NCBI GenBank assembly: GCA_029261355.1
Contig: JAJDBM010000061.1
Span: forward strand, 186,001-250,000
Direction of reading: 5' to 3'
Source: Nitrospirales bacterium
GTDB taxonomy: Bacteria > Nitrospirota > Nitrospiria > Nitrospirales > UBA8639
DNA length: 64,000 nucleotides
Position numbers and translations under genes: made by a program. The notes under the pieces are model-generated. The model ran no database searches. It was not told the DNA's origin and saw only the letters and a program-made list of their open reading frames with translations. Positions 34,348 to 44,460 of the stretch are shown piece after piece (position 1 is the first letter of the stretch; the number at the start of each line of letters is the position of its first letter).

Positions 34348-36642
34348 TTATAGACTGCTAAGGGTCGATTTAGCTTCCTCCGCGCCTGGGAAATCTGGAC
34401 TAATTCTGAGAGCCGCCTCCAATGTTTTTTTCGCTCCTTCAGGATTTCCCTTTTTCAATTGAGCCATGCCGAGATGATACTGTACCTGGGGATTGTCTTT
34501 GAGTTTTTCTGCAGCTTCAGAAAGCAAGGAGACCGATTTCAGGAAGGCCTCCTTTTTATAATAAATCCAACCCAGCGTATCAGCAATATGTGGCTCATCC
34601 GGCTGCTGTTCACGTGCGGTCTGCGCATGCGAGAGCGCTACATCAAGATTACCTCCATGTTCAGCAAGAATCCAGGCTAAGTTGTTCGCTGCTGGCGCAA
34701 ATATTGGTTGGATGGCCAGCGTATCTTGATAGTGAGACTTGGCCTTTTCATAGTTTTTTTGTTGCTCTGCCATCATCCCTAACACCATGTGGGCTGACAC
34801 CAACTTCGGATTTCTTTGTAGCAGATCTTCATATTCTTTGACCGCTTCATCAATCCTATCCGTCCTACGATATAATTCAGCTAGATTCAGGTAGGACGCT
34901 TGGACATTTTCATTAATTTCAATGGCTTTCTTAAATGCAGCCTCTGCTTGCCCGGCATCGTCACCCTGCATCCAAAGCCCACCAAGAAGATTGTAGAACA
35001 ATGGGTTCTTGGGGGAAACTTCAATCTGCTTCAAGACCCGCTCACGGGCCGCGGCAACATCATTCTTAGATAGATGGATACTCGCAATCTGCGATAACGT
35101 TTGAATGGAGTCCGGGCTCCCCTTCAAAGCTTCTTCAAAATGGGTCATCGCTTCGGGGAGACGAGTATCATGTCTAGCGATCAGACCCAACTGATAGTGA
35201 CTGGATGACTCTTGGGGTATTTGAGCAACAATCATCTCAAATACTTTCTTGGCGTTCGAAATCTCTCCCTTCTGCATGTAGGCCGTACCAAGAATACGAA
35301 CGGCTTTCAGATTGCGAGGATTGAGACGAATACCTGCTTTCGCCTCCTCAATCGCTAAATCAAACTCTCCAGAAGCTAATCTGATCGCAGCCAGTGCCGT
35401 TCGTGTTGAAACCGTGTTCGGAGACAGCTTCACAGCTTCAGACAATGCGGCGGCGGCCTGAGAGAATTCCTTCTTAGCTCCATAAGCGATACCAAGAAAT
35501 TCATGTGCCACTGCCAGCTTAGGCTTATCAGTGAGCACTCGTTGCAACTGAGATATCGCATCATCAATTTCATTTCGCGCCAACTTGAGTCGTGCGTCAT
35601 GGACACGTCCCAGTAAATCACGCTCATCTTTCTCCAATGCCGCCTTGATTCGAGGTTCAGCCTTGTCCAGCATGTTTCGATCAAGATAATAATTGGTCAA
35701 TCTATCGCGTGCAGCAGTGGAATCTGAGTTCAGCTCTTCAGCACGCATAAAACTCTGTAAGGCTTCATCCGCCTTCCCAATGTACGTATAAAAATCACCA
35801 AGAAAGAGTTGCGGTTTTTCACTCTGCGGATTCTGTTGAGCTAACTGCTTATAGGTTGCCTCGGTTTGATCAAATTTTTGATACGCTTGGAAAAAAAGTG
35901 CGAGTTTTACATACATCGCCTCATCATGAGGGGCCAACTTAATGGCCTTTCGATATTGCGCTTCTGCCTCCTCTGGCTTTTGCCGAATCGCATAAAAATC
36001 ACCTAAAGCAGTCACCAGTTGAGTGGAACTTGGATGTGAAGCCAATGCATCCTGAAGAGTTTTTTCTGCAATCGAAAAATCCTTAAGGCCCACATATGCT
36101 CTCGCCAAGTCTAGATAAATCTGAACATTGCTCGGGTCTAATTCAATTGACTTTTTGAGCTCAGTAATCCCTTCTGAATATGCCTTTTCACTGATCAAAC
36201 TCCGACCACGGAGCAGATGCCCCTTGGGATCTTGTGGTGAAGAAGCTAAAACAATATCCGCTTTTTCTCGAGCTTCTGCAGGTTTTTTCCCGAGCAGATA
36301 AAACTCTCCAAGCTTAAGCTGTGCATCTTGATTTGCTGGATCTAAATCCACAGTTTTGGATAACTCCCCGAACGCCGCCTGCATATCGGTCAGCCCACCA
36401 CTTTTCAGATAGCTCAACGCAAGCTGATAGTGGCCCTTCGTATTCCGAGGGTCGATCTGAATGACATTTTTAAATTCAATGATGGCTTCAGGATATTTTT
36501 CTTGCTCAAAATATGTCATGCCTCGCTCAAAATGAATCGCCTTCTTTTCCTCTGGAGACATCTGGGTACAATTCCCCAGCACAAGCATCAAGAGGGGAAT
36601 AAGATAGATCATGATCGGGTAAGCAAAGCGTCTGGATGTCAT
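34348..36642 (-). CDS. Large TPR-repeat lipoprotein
   Basis: 764 residues. The signal peptide ends with the lipobox-like VLGNC (Cys25). About twenty consecutive 34-residue tetratricopeptide units fill the rest (repeated A-x-x-x-(F/Y)-x-x-A-(I/L)-x-x-x-P). The layout resembles the TPR proteins attached to exosortase/PEP-CTERM polysaccharide systems, but no such neighbours appear here. It is expected to sit at the periplasmic face of a membrane and scaffold a complex. Confidence 0.85.
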   Translation of the reverse strand: MTSRRFAYPIMIYLIPLLMLVLGNCTQMSPEEKKAIHFERGMTYFEQEKYPEAIIEFKNVIQIDPRNTKGHYQLALSYLKSGGLTDMQAAFGELSKTVDLDPANQDAQLKLGEFYLLGKKPAEAREKADIVLASSPQDPKGHLLRGRSLISEKAYSEGITELKKSIELDPSNVQIYLDLARAYVGLKDFSIAEKTLQDALASHPSSTQLVTALGDFYAIRQKPEEAEAQYRKAIKLAPHDEAMYVKLALFFQAYQKFDQTEATYKQLAQQNPQSEKPQLFLGDFYTYIGKADEALQSFMRAEELNSDSTAARDRLTNYYLDRNMLDKAEPRIKAALEKDERDLLGRVHDARLKLARNEIDDAISQLQRVLTDKPKLAVAHEFLGIAYGAKKEFSQAAAALSEAVKLSPNTVSTRTALAAIRLASGEFDLAIEEAKAGIRLNPRNLKAVRILGTAYMQKGEISNAKKVFEMIVAQIPQESSSHYQLGLIARHDTRLPEAMTHFEEALKGSPDSIQTLSQIASIHLSKNDVAAARERVLKQIEVSPKNPLFYNLLGGLWMQGDDAGQAEAAFKKAIEINENVQASYLNLAELYRRTDRIDEAVKEYEDLLQRNPKLVSAHMVLGMMAEQQKNYEKAKSHYQDTLAIQPIFAPAANNLAWILAEHGGNLDVALSHAQTAREQQPDEPHIADTLGWIYYKKEAFLKSVSLLSEAAEKLKDNPQVQYHLGMAQLKKGNPEGAKKTLEAALRISPDFPGAEEAKSTLSSL

Positions 36643-36982
36643 AGAGTCGTCTCCTCCATCTATACAGGTTCTAAAGTTATAAGCAAAAATACTAATGATG
36701 AGAATAACGCAACATCTCCACTACAAATTTCCAGAAAGACAGGTCTCGCTATTATCCATCATTGTCCAAACCCAACCCACGGATTGGTCGACTCAACTAA
36801 AAGGGCTAAAGATCTCTCATTTTTCTCTCGTAACCTGCGGCCAAATTTGATTCATTGACATCTTCGAGAACCCATCGATATAGTAGTTTTTTGGTCTTCA
36901 TTCGCTTGTTTTTTAAGATTTTCAACCATTTTTTGTGGGCCTATCACTCGATACGTCCGATCACTTCAAACGAAAGACTATC
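36643..36982. other. Divergent intergenic region
   Basis: About 340 bases between the TPR lipoprotein and the dienelactone-hydrolase homologue. Overlapping plus-strand frames here have no ribosome-binding site or recognisable content. Confidence 0.4.
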
Positions 36983-37804
36983 ATGGCCGAACAAGCTACA
37001 ACTCTTACCCTCGATGATATTGGCAGCTCAACCGTCCGCTTCTCCAGTTCTGGGATTTTCGCCACGCATAAGGACAATATGGTTGACCCCTATGCGGCCA
37101 CTCGCATACCAAAAGAAGCCCAAATTGAAGGCACTCAATATACCCCACAAGCCGCCGGAGTCTTTCCAGCTTTAGTCTTTTTACACGACCGATGGGGACT
37201 CACACGACATGCTCAAGCCCTTGCCAAACTGATCGCCTGTGAGGGATATATCGTATTAGTGCCAAATCTCTATGGCCGCCAAGGCGGGATGATTACGGCA
37301 AATGATGAAGTCGCGGAAGCCCTCATGGGTCGACTCGATGAAAAACTTGCGATACAAGATATTAATGCCTGCTGTGAATATCTCAATACCAACATTCCAG
37401 AAGACGAACTCTTAGACAATGCGAAACGAAACATGCATGGTGTTATAGGGTTTGGAATGGGTGGAGGACTCGCAATCCAGTTTACTGCTCGACGAAGGCG
37501 ACTCAGAGCAGCTGTCTCTTTCTACGGACACCTGTCTCAAAATAGCGACGAAATTGCTAAAACGTCATACTGTCCGATCCTATACCATTCCATCAGTCCC
37601 AATGGACTTGCAACTCTTGAAGAAGTGACTCAATTCCAGCAACGCGCAAAAGACGAAGGAAGAACGGTGAAAATTGAGTCCTATCCTGATACCCCAGCAG
37701 GATTCTGCGATCAGGAAAACCCTGCGACCTATCGCCCTGAGGCATTTCAACAAGCATGGAAGACAACAACCAAATTTCTTAATGAGGTCTTGAAGCCAGC
37801 CTAA
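36983..37804 (+). CDS. Dienelactone-hydrolase homologue lacking catalytic residues
   Basis: About 273 residues from MAEQATTLTL, preferred to the upstream in-frame ATG at 36935. The alpha/beta-hydrolase core of the DLH family is clear (ALVFLHDRWGLTRHAQ, GYIVLVPNLYGRQGG, AAVSFYGH, YPDTPAGF). In DLH the nucleophile is Cys in G-x-C-x-G-G; here the motif is GFGMGGG, so Cys is Gly. The Asp aligns with Asn (SPNG) and the His of the H-x-F motif is lost. It therefore looks like a pseudoenzyme, perhaps a binding protein. Confidence 0.75.
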   Translation: MAEQATTLTLDDIGSSTVRFSSSGIFATHKDNMVDPYAATRIPKEAQIEGTQYTPQAAGVFPALVFLHDRWGLTRHAQALAKLIACEGYIVLVPNLYGRQGGMITANDEVAEALMGRLDEKLAIQDINACCEYLNTNIPEDELLDNAKRNMHGVIGFGMGGGLAIQFTARRRRLRAAVSFYGHLSQNSDEIAKTSYCPILYHSISPNGLATLEEVTQFQQRAKDEGRTVKIESYPDTPAGFCDQENPATYRPEAFQQAWKTTTKFLNEVLKPA

Positions 37805-37890
37805 GGTATGCTAATCCCAATTACGCTTGATACAGTGATTGTATCAGAATAGTATAATATTGCCAGCCCCTTTTACGTATCACCTGACTC

Positions 37891-39030
37891 ATGTATTGGA
37901 GTAGAATAAATATTCTTGTTGTCCTGATCTTCCTGACCTGGACAACATACTCATCGGCCGCAGACTCTCTTTCCGATATTAAGCATATAAGCAAGAAACA
38001 TCAGACAGAGTTATACGCCATCGCATCCGACCAAGATGCTTTAGAAGCATTTCGAAAACGTCTACTAACTGATTTAGCACTATCCTCTAGCCGCACTCGA
38101 TACTCCAAAGATTCTTTTCGCAAACAACAAACACTAGGCTTACAAGAAGATGTTCTGAGGTTGGTCTCGAATATGCTGGCCTCACGTCTTGCCGTGACGA
38201 TTCAAGCAACAGTGCAACAGGCAGACGTGCATCACTTCATTGACAAAGCTCCAGCAGGCTATACATGGGTACAAACTCATGCACTCTCGGCATCAATAAA
38301 AAGGGCCTTCTCATTCAGCACAACCCTTTCTTATTTGATCAAGACGGTTCCCTCGCTTTCTACCCGCCCCCCACAATTCGATCAATTTTCAAGGTATGTC
38401 GACCAACATTATCCAGAATTAACTGAATCCGATGAATCTTGGGTGACCCTTCTTGCCCAAGGAAACTTCTCGCTGATCGCCGATCGCCTGACAGAATATT
38501 GGGAACAAAACCCTCCCCTCGAAAACTCTGCATCCACCATGGCTCAGCCATTAAGCCAATCGGATAAAGACAGTCATGCCCATTATTATATATGGACCAG
38601 ATTATGGCCAATATTCAAGACCCATCTAATCGTCCTCACCATTCAAGCGGAAGCTGAATCCACTTACCTCGCTCAAGAAGCCTTGCGGAAACTACAAAAA
38701 GGTCAGAACACCCAATTCACCAAGGGTGACAACAGCCGAATTTGTGGTACATGGCATTGGACCGTTCATAATCATCAAAATCATGGCGATCATAAGATGA
38801 CCATTGCCATTGGAACGTCTTCCCAACAATCAACCTCGCAACCACAACCCACGACAATCGCAGTAAATGGCGATACCGTGTATCTTTTCTGGAAGTTCCC
38901 AAATGGATACCAAGAGGATAGTCTGCTTCTCAGTAATAACGATAAACGATTAGAAGGCACATTTACGAATAACACTGGCCCTTATGGTAGCATTATGGGG
39001 AAACGTATTTCGTCCTGTAAGGGGAAATAG
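37891..39030 (+). CDS. Exported protein of unknown function
   Basis: 379 residues. A signal peptide (about 1-24, ending SSAADS) is followed by a helical, charged middle. The C-terminal ~90 residues run from ICGTWHWTVHNHQNHGDHKM to a Cys-containing end and look like a small beta domain. I recognise no family. It has no close operon partner; the gene before it is 86 bases away on the same strand. Confidence 0.65.
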   Translation: MYWSRINILVVLIFLTWTTYSSAADSLSDIKHISKKHQTELYAIASDQDALEAFRKRLLTDLALSSSRTRYSKDSFRKQQTLGLQEDVLRLVSNMLASRLAVTIQATVQQADVHHFIDKAPAGYTWVQTHALSASIKRAFSFSTTLSYLIKTVPSLSTRPPQFDQFSRYVDQHYPELTESDESWVTLLAQGNFSLIADRLTEYWEQNPPLENSASTMAQPLSQSDKDSHAHYYIWTRLWPIFKTHLIVLTIQAEAESTYLAQEALRKLQKGQNTQFTKGDNSRICGTWHWTVHNHQNHGDHKMTIAIGTSSQQSTSQPQPTTIAVNGDTVYLFWKFPNGYQEDSLLLSNNDKRLEGTFTNNTGPYGSIMGKRISSCKGK

Positions 39031-39150
39031 TTGGGATACCAACAATCTGTTGGTAGATCATGTATGGGGAAAGAAAATTAGCTAAATCAATACGAAAAAG
39101 AAGGGAACGAAGGAACGGTTACCGCAATACTTTATCAAGAGATCTCTGAG

Positions 39151-39984
39151 TCAAAATACCCTTTGCGATGAATCCTGGGTACCCCCAGCAATGGCTTGTC
39201 CTTGAACCGTGGCTTTTTCGAGCTCTTCAATCACTTCAATCGTCCTATCATTTTCTGAGCGCAACGAGGGAATCGTTTGTCGTTCTTCATATTTTAACAA
39301 ACCAATACCCCGACCAAACCAGGCTGTCATGGTATCGGTCCCTTTGACTACCAGTCCTGCTTGTGAAAGATGCACATGCATAGACATTCTCGCCTCCAAC
39401 CGAATGGCATCTGGATACGTCCCTAATGGAACCGTCACAGTTTCTTTCCCAAGCACCGAGACGACAGCTTGCACGTCAACCTTCTCAGACTCACCATCAC
39501 GATCTAAATCTAACCCTAAATCAAGTCCTTTTCGATCAAGCTGCTGAAAGGAACTTGGAACCTCGAGGGGAAATCCAACAATTTGATAGGGTATCAGCTG
39601 TTTCTCAAGTACCGTTCCTGGCTTTGAACCAAAGTAGCGAATCCCTGCGACATCTCGTCGGTAATAACTATCAGACGGCCCTTGATCACCAGGATTCGTA
39701 TCATGAAATACCACCATTTCGATCCCGTCTTTTTTTTCATTCCCCATCACGGTCGATACATTGGTAAACGACTTCTCAGCGATTTGCACCATCTCTCCTT
39801 CAATAAACCTCCCACGATACGTCCACTCATTACCTTTATGATCGGGGAAATACTCTTCTATATTAGGCACTACTTGACTCATAGGCTCTGCGAAGCTTGT
39901 CACAGGATCCGTTAAAGTTGCCACAATAATCAGACTCAGTGTACCGCAAACAATATAAAGTTTGATAATTTTATTGAACAACAT
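39151..39984 (-). CDS. Exported protein of unknown function
   Basis: About 277 residues. The N-terminal hydrophobic stretch (NKIIKLYIVCGTLSLIIVAT) ends in a cleavage-like SFAEP. The body is a beta-rich domain (HKGNEWTYRGRF, VPLGTYPDAIRLEARM, GIGLLKYEE) seen in many uncharacterised exported proteins. The start is ATG 39984 or the adjacent TTG; an AAGGAGG box lies very close, so the first codons are uncertain. Confidence 0.65.
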   Translation of the reverse strand: MLFNKIIKLYIVCGTLSLIIVATLTDPVTSFAEPMSQVVPNIEEYFPDHKGNEWTYRGRFIEGEMVQIAEKSFTNVSTVMGNEKKDGIEMVVFHDTNPGDQGPSDSYYRRDVAGIRYFGSKPGTVLEKQLIPYQIVGFPLEVPSSFQQLDRKGLDLGLDLDRDGESEKVDVQAVVSVLGKETVTVPLGTYPDAIRLEARMSMHVHLSQAGLVVKGTDTMTAWFGRGIGLLKYEERQTIPSLRSENDRTIEVIEELEKATVQGQAIAGGTQDSSQRVF

Positions 39985-40174
39985 ACCCTCCTTCACCTAT
40001 GTTAATTTTCCTAGGGCACAGTATCATATCCTGATTTCAGGCAGCAAGAAACGAAGGAAACACATACATTATTCTGTCATATTAGAAATGACAAAAATAT
40101 TCTTCCATAAAAAGGACATCTAGGGTTATACGTTCACATACTTGAACCACCCATATCCCAGTGATTCGGAATCT

Positions 40175-40918
40175 ATGACAAGACTGACAATAAATGATAC
40201 ATCTCCTAGCGTCTTAGTTGCCGGTGGCTCAGGAGTGATTGGTCAGGCCATTTGCCGGTGCTTTGGAGAACAGCGATGGCACGTCGCCATACAGTATTCC
40301 CAAAACAATGAATTAGCCAAACAAACATCTCAGGTAATTCATAAGGCAGGAGGCACAGCAACACCATATAAATCAAATATACGGGATCACGCACAAACTC
40401 AAACAATGATTCAAAACTATATTGAGAAACACGAACGACTGGACGTGTTAATCTGGGCCATAGGATTGTCAGAAAGTCACTTACTCGCACGCACCACCCA
40501 GGAGTCGTGGACCAACCACATGAACACAAATTTAACGGGATGCTTTCACCTTATGAAAGCGGCTGCACCAATCTTTGAACGCCAACAACATGGGTCAGTG
40601 GTCATCGTTGGTTCTTTGTCAGGGATGCAGGGAACGACTGGACAAGCAGCCTATGCTGCCTCCAAAGCGGGACTCATCGGATTCATGAAAAGTGTGGCAA
40701 AGGAATGGGCTCCATGGAATATTCGGGTCAATGCCGTCTTTCCAGGTTGGCATGCCTCGCCATTATCAGGATCCGCATTTCCGATTGACGCTGATTTAGA
40801 TAATCATCTTCTTAAGAAAACACCCGCCACAGAAGATGTTGCGAAAGCAGTCTATGACCTAGCACTCATGCAAAGTGTTTCTGGGCAAGTTTGGAATCTC
40901 GATAGCAGAATATTCTGA
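40175..40918 (+). CDS. Short-chain dehydrogenase, FabG-like
   Basis: About 247 residues from MTRLTIND, which has GGAA ahead and is preferred to the TTG at 40142. Cofactor loop AGGSGVIGQ, NAG-type LIWAIG, catalytic Ser in VGSLSGMQG and YAASK, and the helix RVNAVFPGW. It is a classical SDR reductase, closest in style to 3-oxoacyl-ACP reductases. It ends 11 bases before bioD, which suggests a part in making the pimeloyl precursor of biotin; this rests on context only. Confidence 0.8.
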   Translation: MTRLTINDTSPSVLVAGGSGVIGQAICRCFGEQRWHVAIQYSQNNELAKQTSQVIHKAGGTATPYKSNIRDHAQTQTMIQNYIEKHERLDVLIWAIGLSESHLLARTTQESWTNHMNTNLTGCFHLMKAAAPIFERQQHGSVVIVGSLSGMQGTTGQAAYAASKAGLIGFMKSVAKEWAPWNIRVNAVFPGWHASPLSGSAFPIDADLDNHLLKKTPATEDVAKAVYDLALMQSVSGQVWNLDSRIF

Positions 40919-40929
40919 ATGGCTCTTGC

Positions 40930-41700
40930 ATGACATCAATAACGACTCGACAACACAAACACACAGGGCAGGGATATTTTCTAACTGGAACTGATACGGC
41001 GGTCGGTAAAACTGCGATTACTGCCGCGGTCGGACAGGCCCTTCAAGAACGGGGGCTGACTATTGGCCTCATGAAGCCGATTGAGACTGGAGTTCAGGAG
41101 TCCCGACTCAATCATTCTGATGCTCAGAGACTTCATTCTATTTCACCAGAACAGTCATTTGAATCCGTGACCCAATTCCAATTCCCAGACCCACTGGCGC
41201 CACTCGCCGCCGCTCGAGCTCAAGGAAAAAACAATTTTGTCGACATACGAGTCATTCAAGCTGCCTATCACTCGTTATCACAGGGTTGTAACTATACGTT
41301 GGTAGAAGGGATTGGGGGAATTATGGTTCCGTTGACTCAGACATTAACGGTCCGTGACCTCATCAAAGCTTTGAGAATACCGTGCATTGTGGTGGGGCGA
41401 ACGTCGATTGGCGGAATCAACCACCTCCAACTGACCGTGAAAGCCTTACGATCATGGCAGATACCTATTGTCGCCATTATTTTGAACGATGGAACATCCA
41501 ACCATGGCTCAGAAGATACGTTACAACAACGCGACTCCACGTTTGATCTTATCCAGGAGCTAAGTGGCCTTCCGGTCTTTGGGCCCATTGCCTATCAAGC
41601 GGAACTTGGCACTCAGTGGAATACCGGCGTGACCAAGTTACGACAACAGGTACCGATTCAACAGATTACAGATTTCCTGATAACTGAAATGCGGAAGTGA
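40930..41700 (+). CDS. bioD: Dethiobiotin synthetase
   Basis: ATP-dependent carboxylation of diaminopelargonate to dethiobiotin. 256 residues, P-loop GTDTAVGKT, KPIETG substrate loop, VEGIGGIMVPL, and the switch region up to LNDGTSN. It lies right behind an SDR gene. Its 3' end overlaps the convergent thiE by 35 bases. The genes for the biotin carboxylase and biotin carrier stand opposite, so enzyme and cofactor synthesis share a locus. Confidence 0.93.
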   Translation: MTSITTRQHKHTGQGYFLTGTDTAVGKTAITAAVGQALQERGLTIGLMKPIETGVQESRLNHSDAQRLHSISPEQSFESVTQFQFPDPLAPLAAARAQGKNNFVDIRVIQAAYHSLSQGCNYTLVEGIGGIMVPLTQTLTVRDLIKALRIPCIVVGRTSIGGINHLQLTVKALRSWQIPIVAIILNDGTSNHGSEDTLQQRDSTFDLIQELSGLPVFGPIAYQAELGTQWNTGVTKLRQQVPIQQITDFLITEMRK

Positions 41701-42319
41701 ACTCCGCAACAGTGTGAGGACGATCCGTCGAATTTAAAATGGCCGAAGCCACTGCGACGCCATTGGCCCCTGCAAGCATTACCTCTTTCGTGGAAGAAGG
41801 CGTGATGCCACCAATCGCAATAATTGGAAGTGAGGTCATGGCTCGAACACGTCTGAGTCCGTCAAGCCCAACCAATGGTTCATGATCTGTTTTCGTCGAG
41901 GTGCCAAAAATAGGGCCAAATCCTAAATAGTCGGCACTTCCCTTACTGGCCTGCTGTATCTCTTGAGAATGATGGGTTGAGATGCCGATGAGTCGATCAT
42001 CGCCCAATAGATCACGGGCTGATTCCAACGGAAGGTCTGACTGCCCTAAATGCACTCCATCTGCCTCAATAGCTAATGCCAAATCGCATCGATCATTCAC
42101 AATAAATACCACACCCATTTCCCCCGCAGCCTCACGTAATTTCGTAGCATGCGAATAGGCCTCACGCATGGTTCCACATTTATTACGATATTGGACAAGC
42201 TTGACTCCGGCTTCTCCCACCTGAGTCAACACCTCAAGCAACGAATAGGTTGAGGCCCATTGCTCATCCAAAATCACATAGAGTCCGGTTAGGAGACGTT
42301 GACTGGAAGAAGGGTCCAT
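41666..42319 (-). CDS. thiE: Thiamine-phosphate synthase
   Basis: TIM-barrel enzyme joining the thiazole and pyrimidine halves of thiamine. 217 residues with LVQYRNK, VNDRCDLALAIEADGVHLGQSD, GFGPIFGTSTKT, and IAIGGITPSS. It lies eight bases after accC on the same strand, so probably in its transcript. No TPP riboswitch is visible. Its end overlaps the bioD end on the other strand. Confidence 0.92.
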   Translation of the reverse strand: MDPSSSQRLLTGLYVILDEQWASTYSLLEVLTQVGEAGVKLVQYRNKCGTMREAYSHATKLREAAGEMGVVFIVNDRCDLALAIEADGVHLGQSDLPLESARDLLGDDRLIGISTHHSQEIQQASKGSADYLGFGPIFGTSTKTDHEPLVGLDGLRRVRAMTSLPIIAIGGITPSSTKEVMLAGANGVAVASAILNSTDRPHTVAEFTSAFQLSGNL

Positions 42320-42327
42320 AAGGAAGG

Positions 42328-43680
42328 CTAGGACGTTGGTCGGGAAGCCATGACACGATCCAAAAAGCGGGTCGAGACTTGCCCCTTTTGAAAGTCTGGA
42401 TGATCGAGCACTCGTCGATGAAGCGGAATGGTCGTCTTAATTCCTTCGATCGTAAACTCATCTAACGCACGCCTTGTGCGGGCAAGAGCTTCTTCTCGAT
42501 CACGACCATAACCTATGAGTTTGGCCACCAGCGAGTCATAGTGAGGTTGAACAATTCCGGAAGTTTCCATGGCAGAGTCCACTCGAATACCCGGACCGCC
42601 TGGTGGGTGATATCGTGTCACCTTCCCAGGGCTTGGTGTAAACCGTTCCGGACATTCGGCATTCACTCGACATTCAATGGCATGCCCCGACACGCGAATG
42701 TCTCGCTGGCTAAACGACAGTTTCAACCCCGCAGCAATTCGAATTTGTTCTTTGATCAAATCAATGCCAGTCACCATTTCGGTCACCGGATGTTCCACTT
42801 GGATTCGTGTATTGACTTCCATAAAGTAAAACTTCCCATCACGATCCAACAAAAACTCCACCGTTCCGGCATTCCGATAGTTAACCGATTTCATCACTTT
42901 GATAGCCACGCGTCCCATTTGTTGACGTAACTGATCATCCATCCCGGGAGAAGGGCTTTCTTCAATCAACTTTTGATATCGCCGCTGAACAGAACAATCT
43001 CGTTCATTCAAATGAACAATATGACCATGGTGATCAGCTAACACTTGTATTTCTATGTGACGCGGGTCTTGAAAAAATCGTTCAAGATACACCCCTCCAT
43101 GACCAAATGACGACTCGGCTTCCCCTTGTGCTGCTTGCACCGCTGGCAATAAATCTTCTTCTTTTAGCACCACGCGCATCCCACGTCCTCCGCCACCAGA
43201 AGAAGCTTTAACAATGACTGGGTACCCAATTTTTTTGGCAACCTTTTGACAATCTTGATCGGGACTAATCTCTCCATCACTTCCGGGGAGGACAGGAATT
43301 CCTTCGCGACTCAATTGTTGTCGCGCCTTGGACTTATCTCCCAACAGCGCAATATGTTCTGAAGTAGGTCCGATAAATGTCAAACCAATCGATTCACATA
43401 CCTCAGCAAAGTGGGCATTTTCTGCCAAAAATCCATAGCCTGGATGGATGGCATCAACGCCAGTCACCTCAGCCGCACTCAAGACATTTGGAATATTTCG
43501 ATAACTCAATGATCCATCAGCTGGACCAATGCATATATGTTCATCAGCTTGTCGAACTGGCAGTGAATCAGCATCAACATCTGCGTAGACGATAACCGTC
43601 CGAATCCCAAGCTCTCGACAAGCCCGGATAATGCGAAGTGCAATCTCGCCTCGATTGGCTACAAGGATTTTTTTAAACAC
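42328..43680 (-). CDS. accC: Acetyl-CoA carboxylase, biotin carboxylase subunit
   Basis: 450 residues, ATP-grasp enzyme carboxylating biotin on BCCP. MFKKILVANRGEIALRI start, the Gly-rich ATP loop SSGGGGRGMR, LERDCSVQRR-type block NERDCSVQRRYQK and FMEVNTRIQVEHPVTE. Family-standard length. accB lies 219 bases upstream in the same direction. Confidence 0.97.
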   Translation of the reverse strand: MFKKILVANRGEIALRIIRACRELGIRTVIVYADVDADSLPVRQADEHICIGPADGSLSYRNIPNVLSAAEVTGVDAIHPGYGFLAENAHFAEVCESIGLTFIGPTSEHIALLGDKSKARQQLSREGIPVLPGSDGEISPDQDCQKVAKKIGYPVIVKASSGGGGRGMRVVLKEEDLLPAVQAAQGEAESSFGHGGVYLERFFQDPRHIEIQVLADHHGHIVHLNERDCSVQRRYQKLIEESPSPGMDDQLRQQMGRVAIKVMKSVNYRNAGTVEFLLDRDGKFYFMEVNTRIQVEHPVTEMVTGIDLIKEQIRIAAGLKLSFSQRDIRVSGHAIECRVNAECPERFTPSPGKVTRYHPPGGPGIRVDSAMETSGIVQPHYDSLVAKLIGYGRDREEALARTRRALDEFTIEGIKTTIPLHRRVLDHPDFQKGQVSTRFLDRVMASRPTS

Positions 43681-43898
43681 GCGCTACACTCCTGGTTCCT
43701 AGGATAGAAATACCCCCTGCAGATTCTACGGTGAATGTAGGAAGAAACAGTTGCATCATACAATTCATAGCCTATTCAGATGGACGTATAAATGAAAGAA
43801 CCCACCGGGGGAAAATAGATAGATGTTGCCACACCTACTAGCAGTAAAGGAAAACCACACAAATTGATAGAGTGAGCCCATCGCTCACCGGTGGAGTC

Positions 43899-44369
43899 CT
43901 AAGAGACTCCCATTGGGTCAAGAAGAAATAAGGGTTGGCCATATTCCACAGGAGTGGTGCTCTCAAGCAATATCTTTACGATTCGACCATCAGCTTCGGC
44001 TTCGATCTCATTCATCAGCTTCATCGCTTCAACAATACACAGCACTTGCCCTTTTTTCACAAAATCCCCTTCTTCAACATACGCATCAGCATCAGGAGAA
44101 GGGGAACGATAGAAAGTGCCAACAATGGGAGACGCGACGGTGACAAATCTGGCTTGCTCAGCGGGTGTCGCTGACGCCACAGGCTCAACAGCCGCTTGCT
44201 CAATCGGCGGTGAGGTAAATCGTTCCCCAATAGGGGACGAAATAACTGGAGGAAGATCACGACGGATTCGAATTCGTACGCCTTTTTTTTCAAGTTCTAA
44301 TTCAGTCAGGTGATGCTGATCAAGAAGACGGACTAACGCCTCAATCTCTTCTTTTTGTGAATCACTCAT
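43899..44369 (-). CDS. accB: Biotin carboxyl carrier protein of acetyl-CoA carboxylase
   Basis: 156 residues. A flexible Pro/Ala linker (about 40-75) precedes a biotinyl domain with EAMKLMNEI (Lys117 is the biotin site) and the BCCP thumb region FYRSPSPDADAYVEEG. It precedes accC as usual. efp and aroQ come before it on the same strand. Confidence 0.96.
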   Translation of the reverse strand: MSDSQKEEIEALVRLLDQHHLTELELEKKGVRIRIRRDLPPVISSPIGERFTSPPIEQAAVEPVASATPAEQARFVTVASPIVGTFYRSPSPDADAYVEEGDFVKKGQVLCIVEAMKLMNEIEAEADGRIVKILLESTTPVEYGQPLFLLDPMGVS

Positions 44370-44460
44370 ACGGGTTCTAACTTAGAATAGTAAAAAGATA
44401 ACGGGCCACATTCAAAATAATCCGTCACTGAGAAAATCTTCACAATTTCCAGCAAACTGC

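Noticed and set aside
41700-42400. TPP riboswitch for thiE
   Set aside because: thiE lies eight bases behind accC with no leader, and no THI-element motif is seen.
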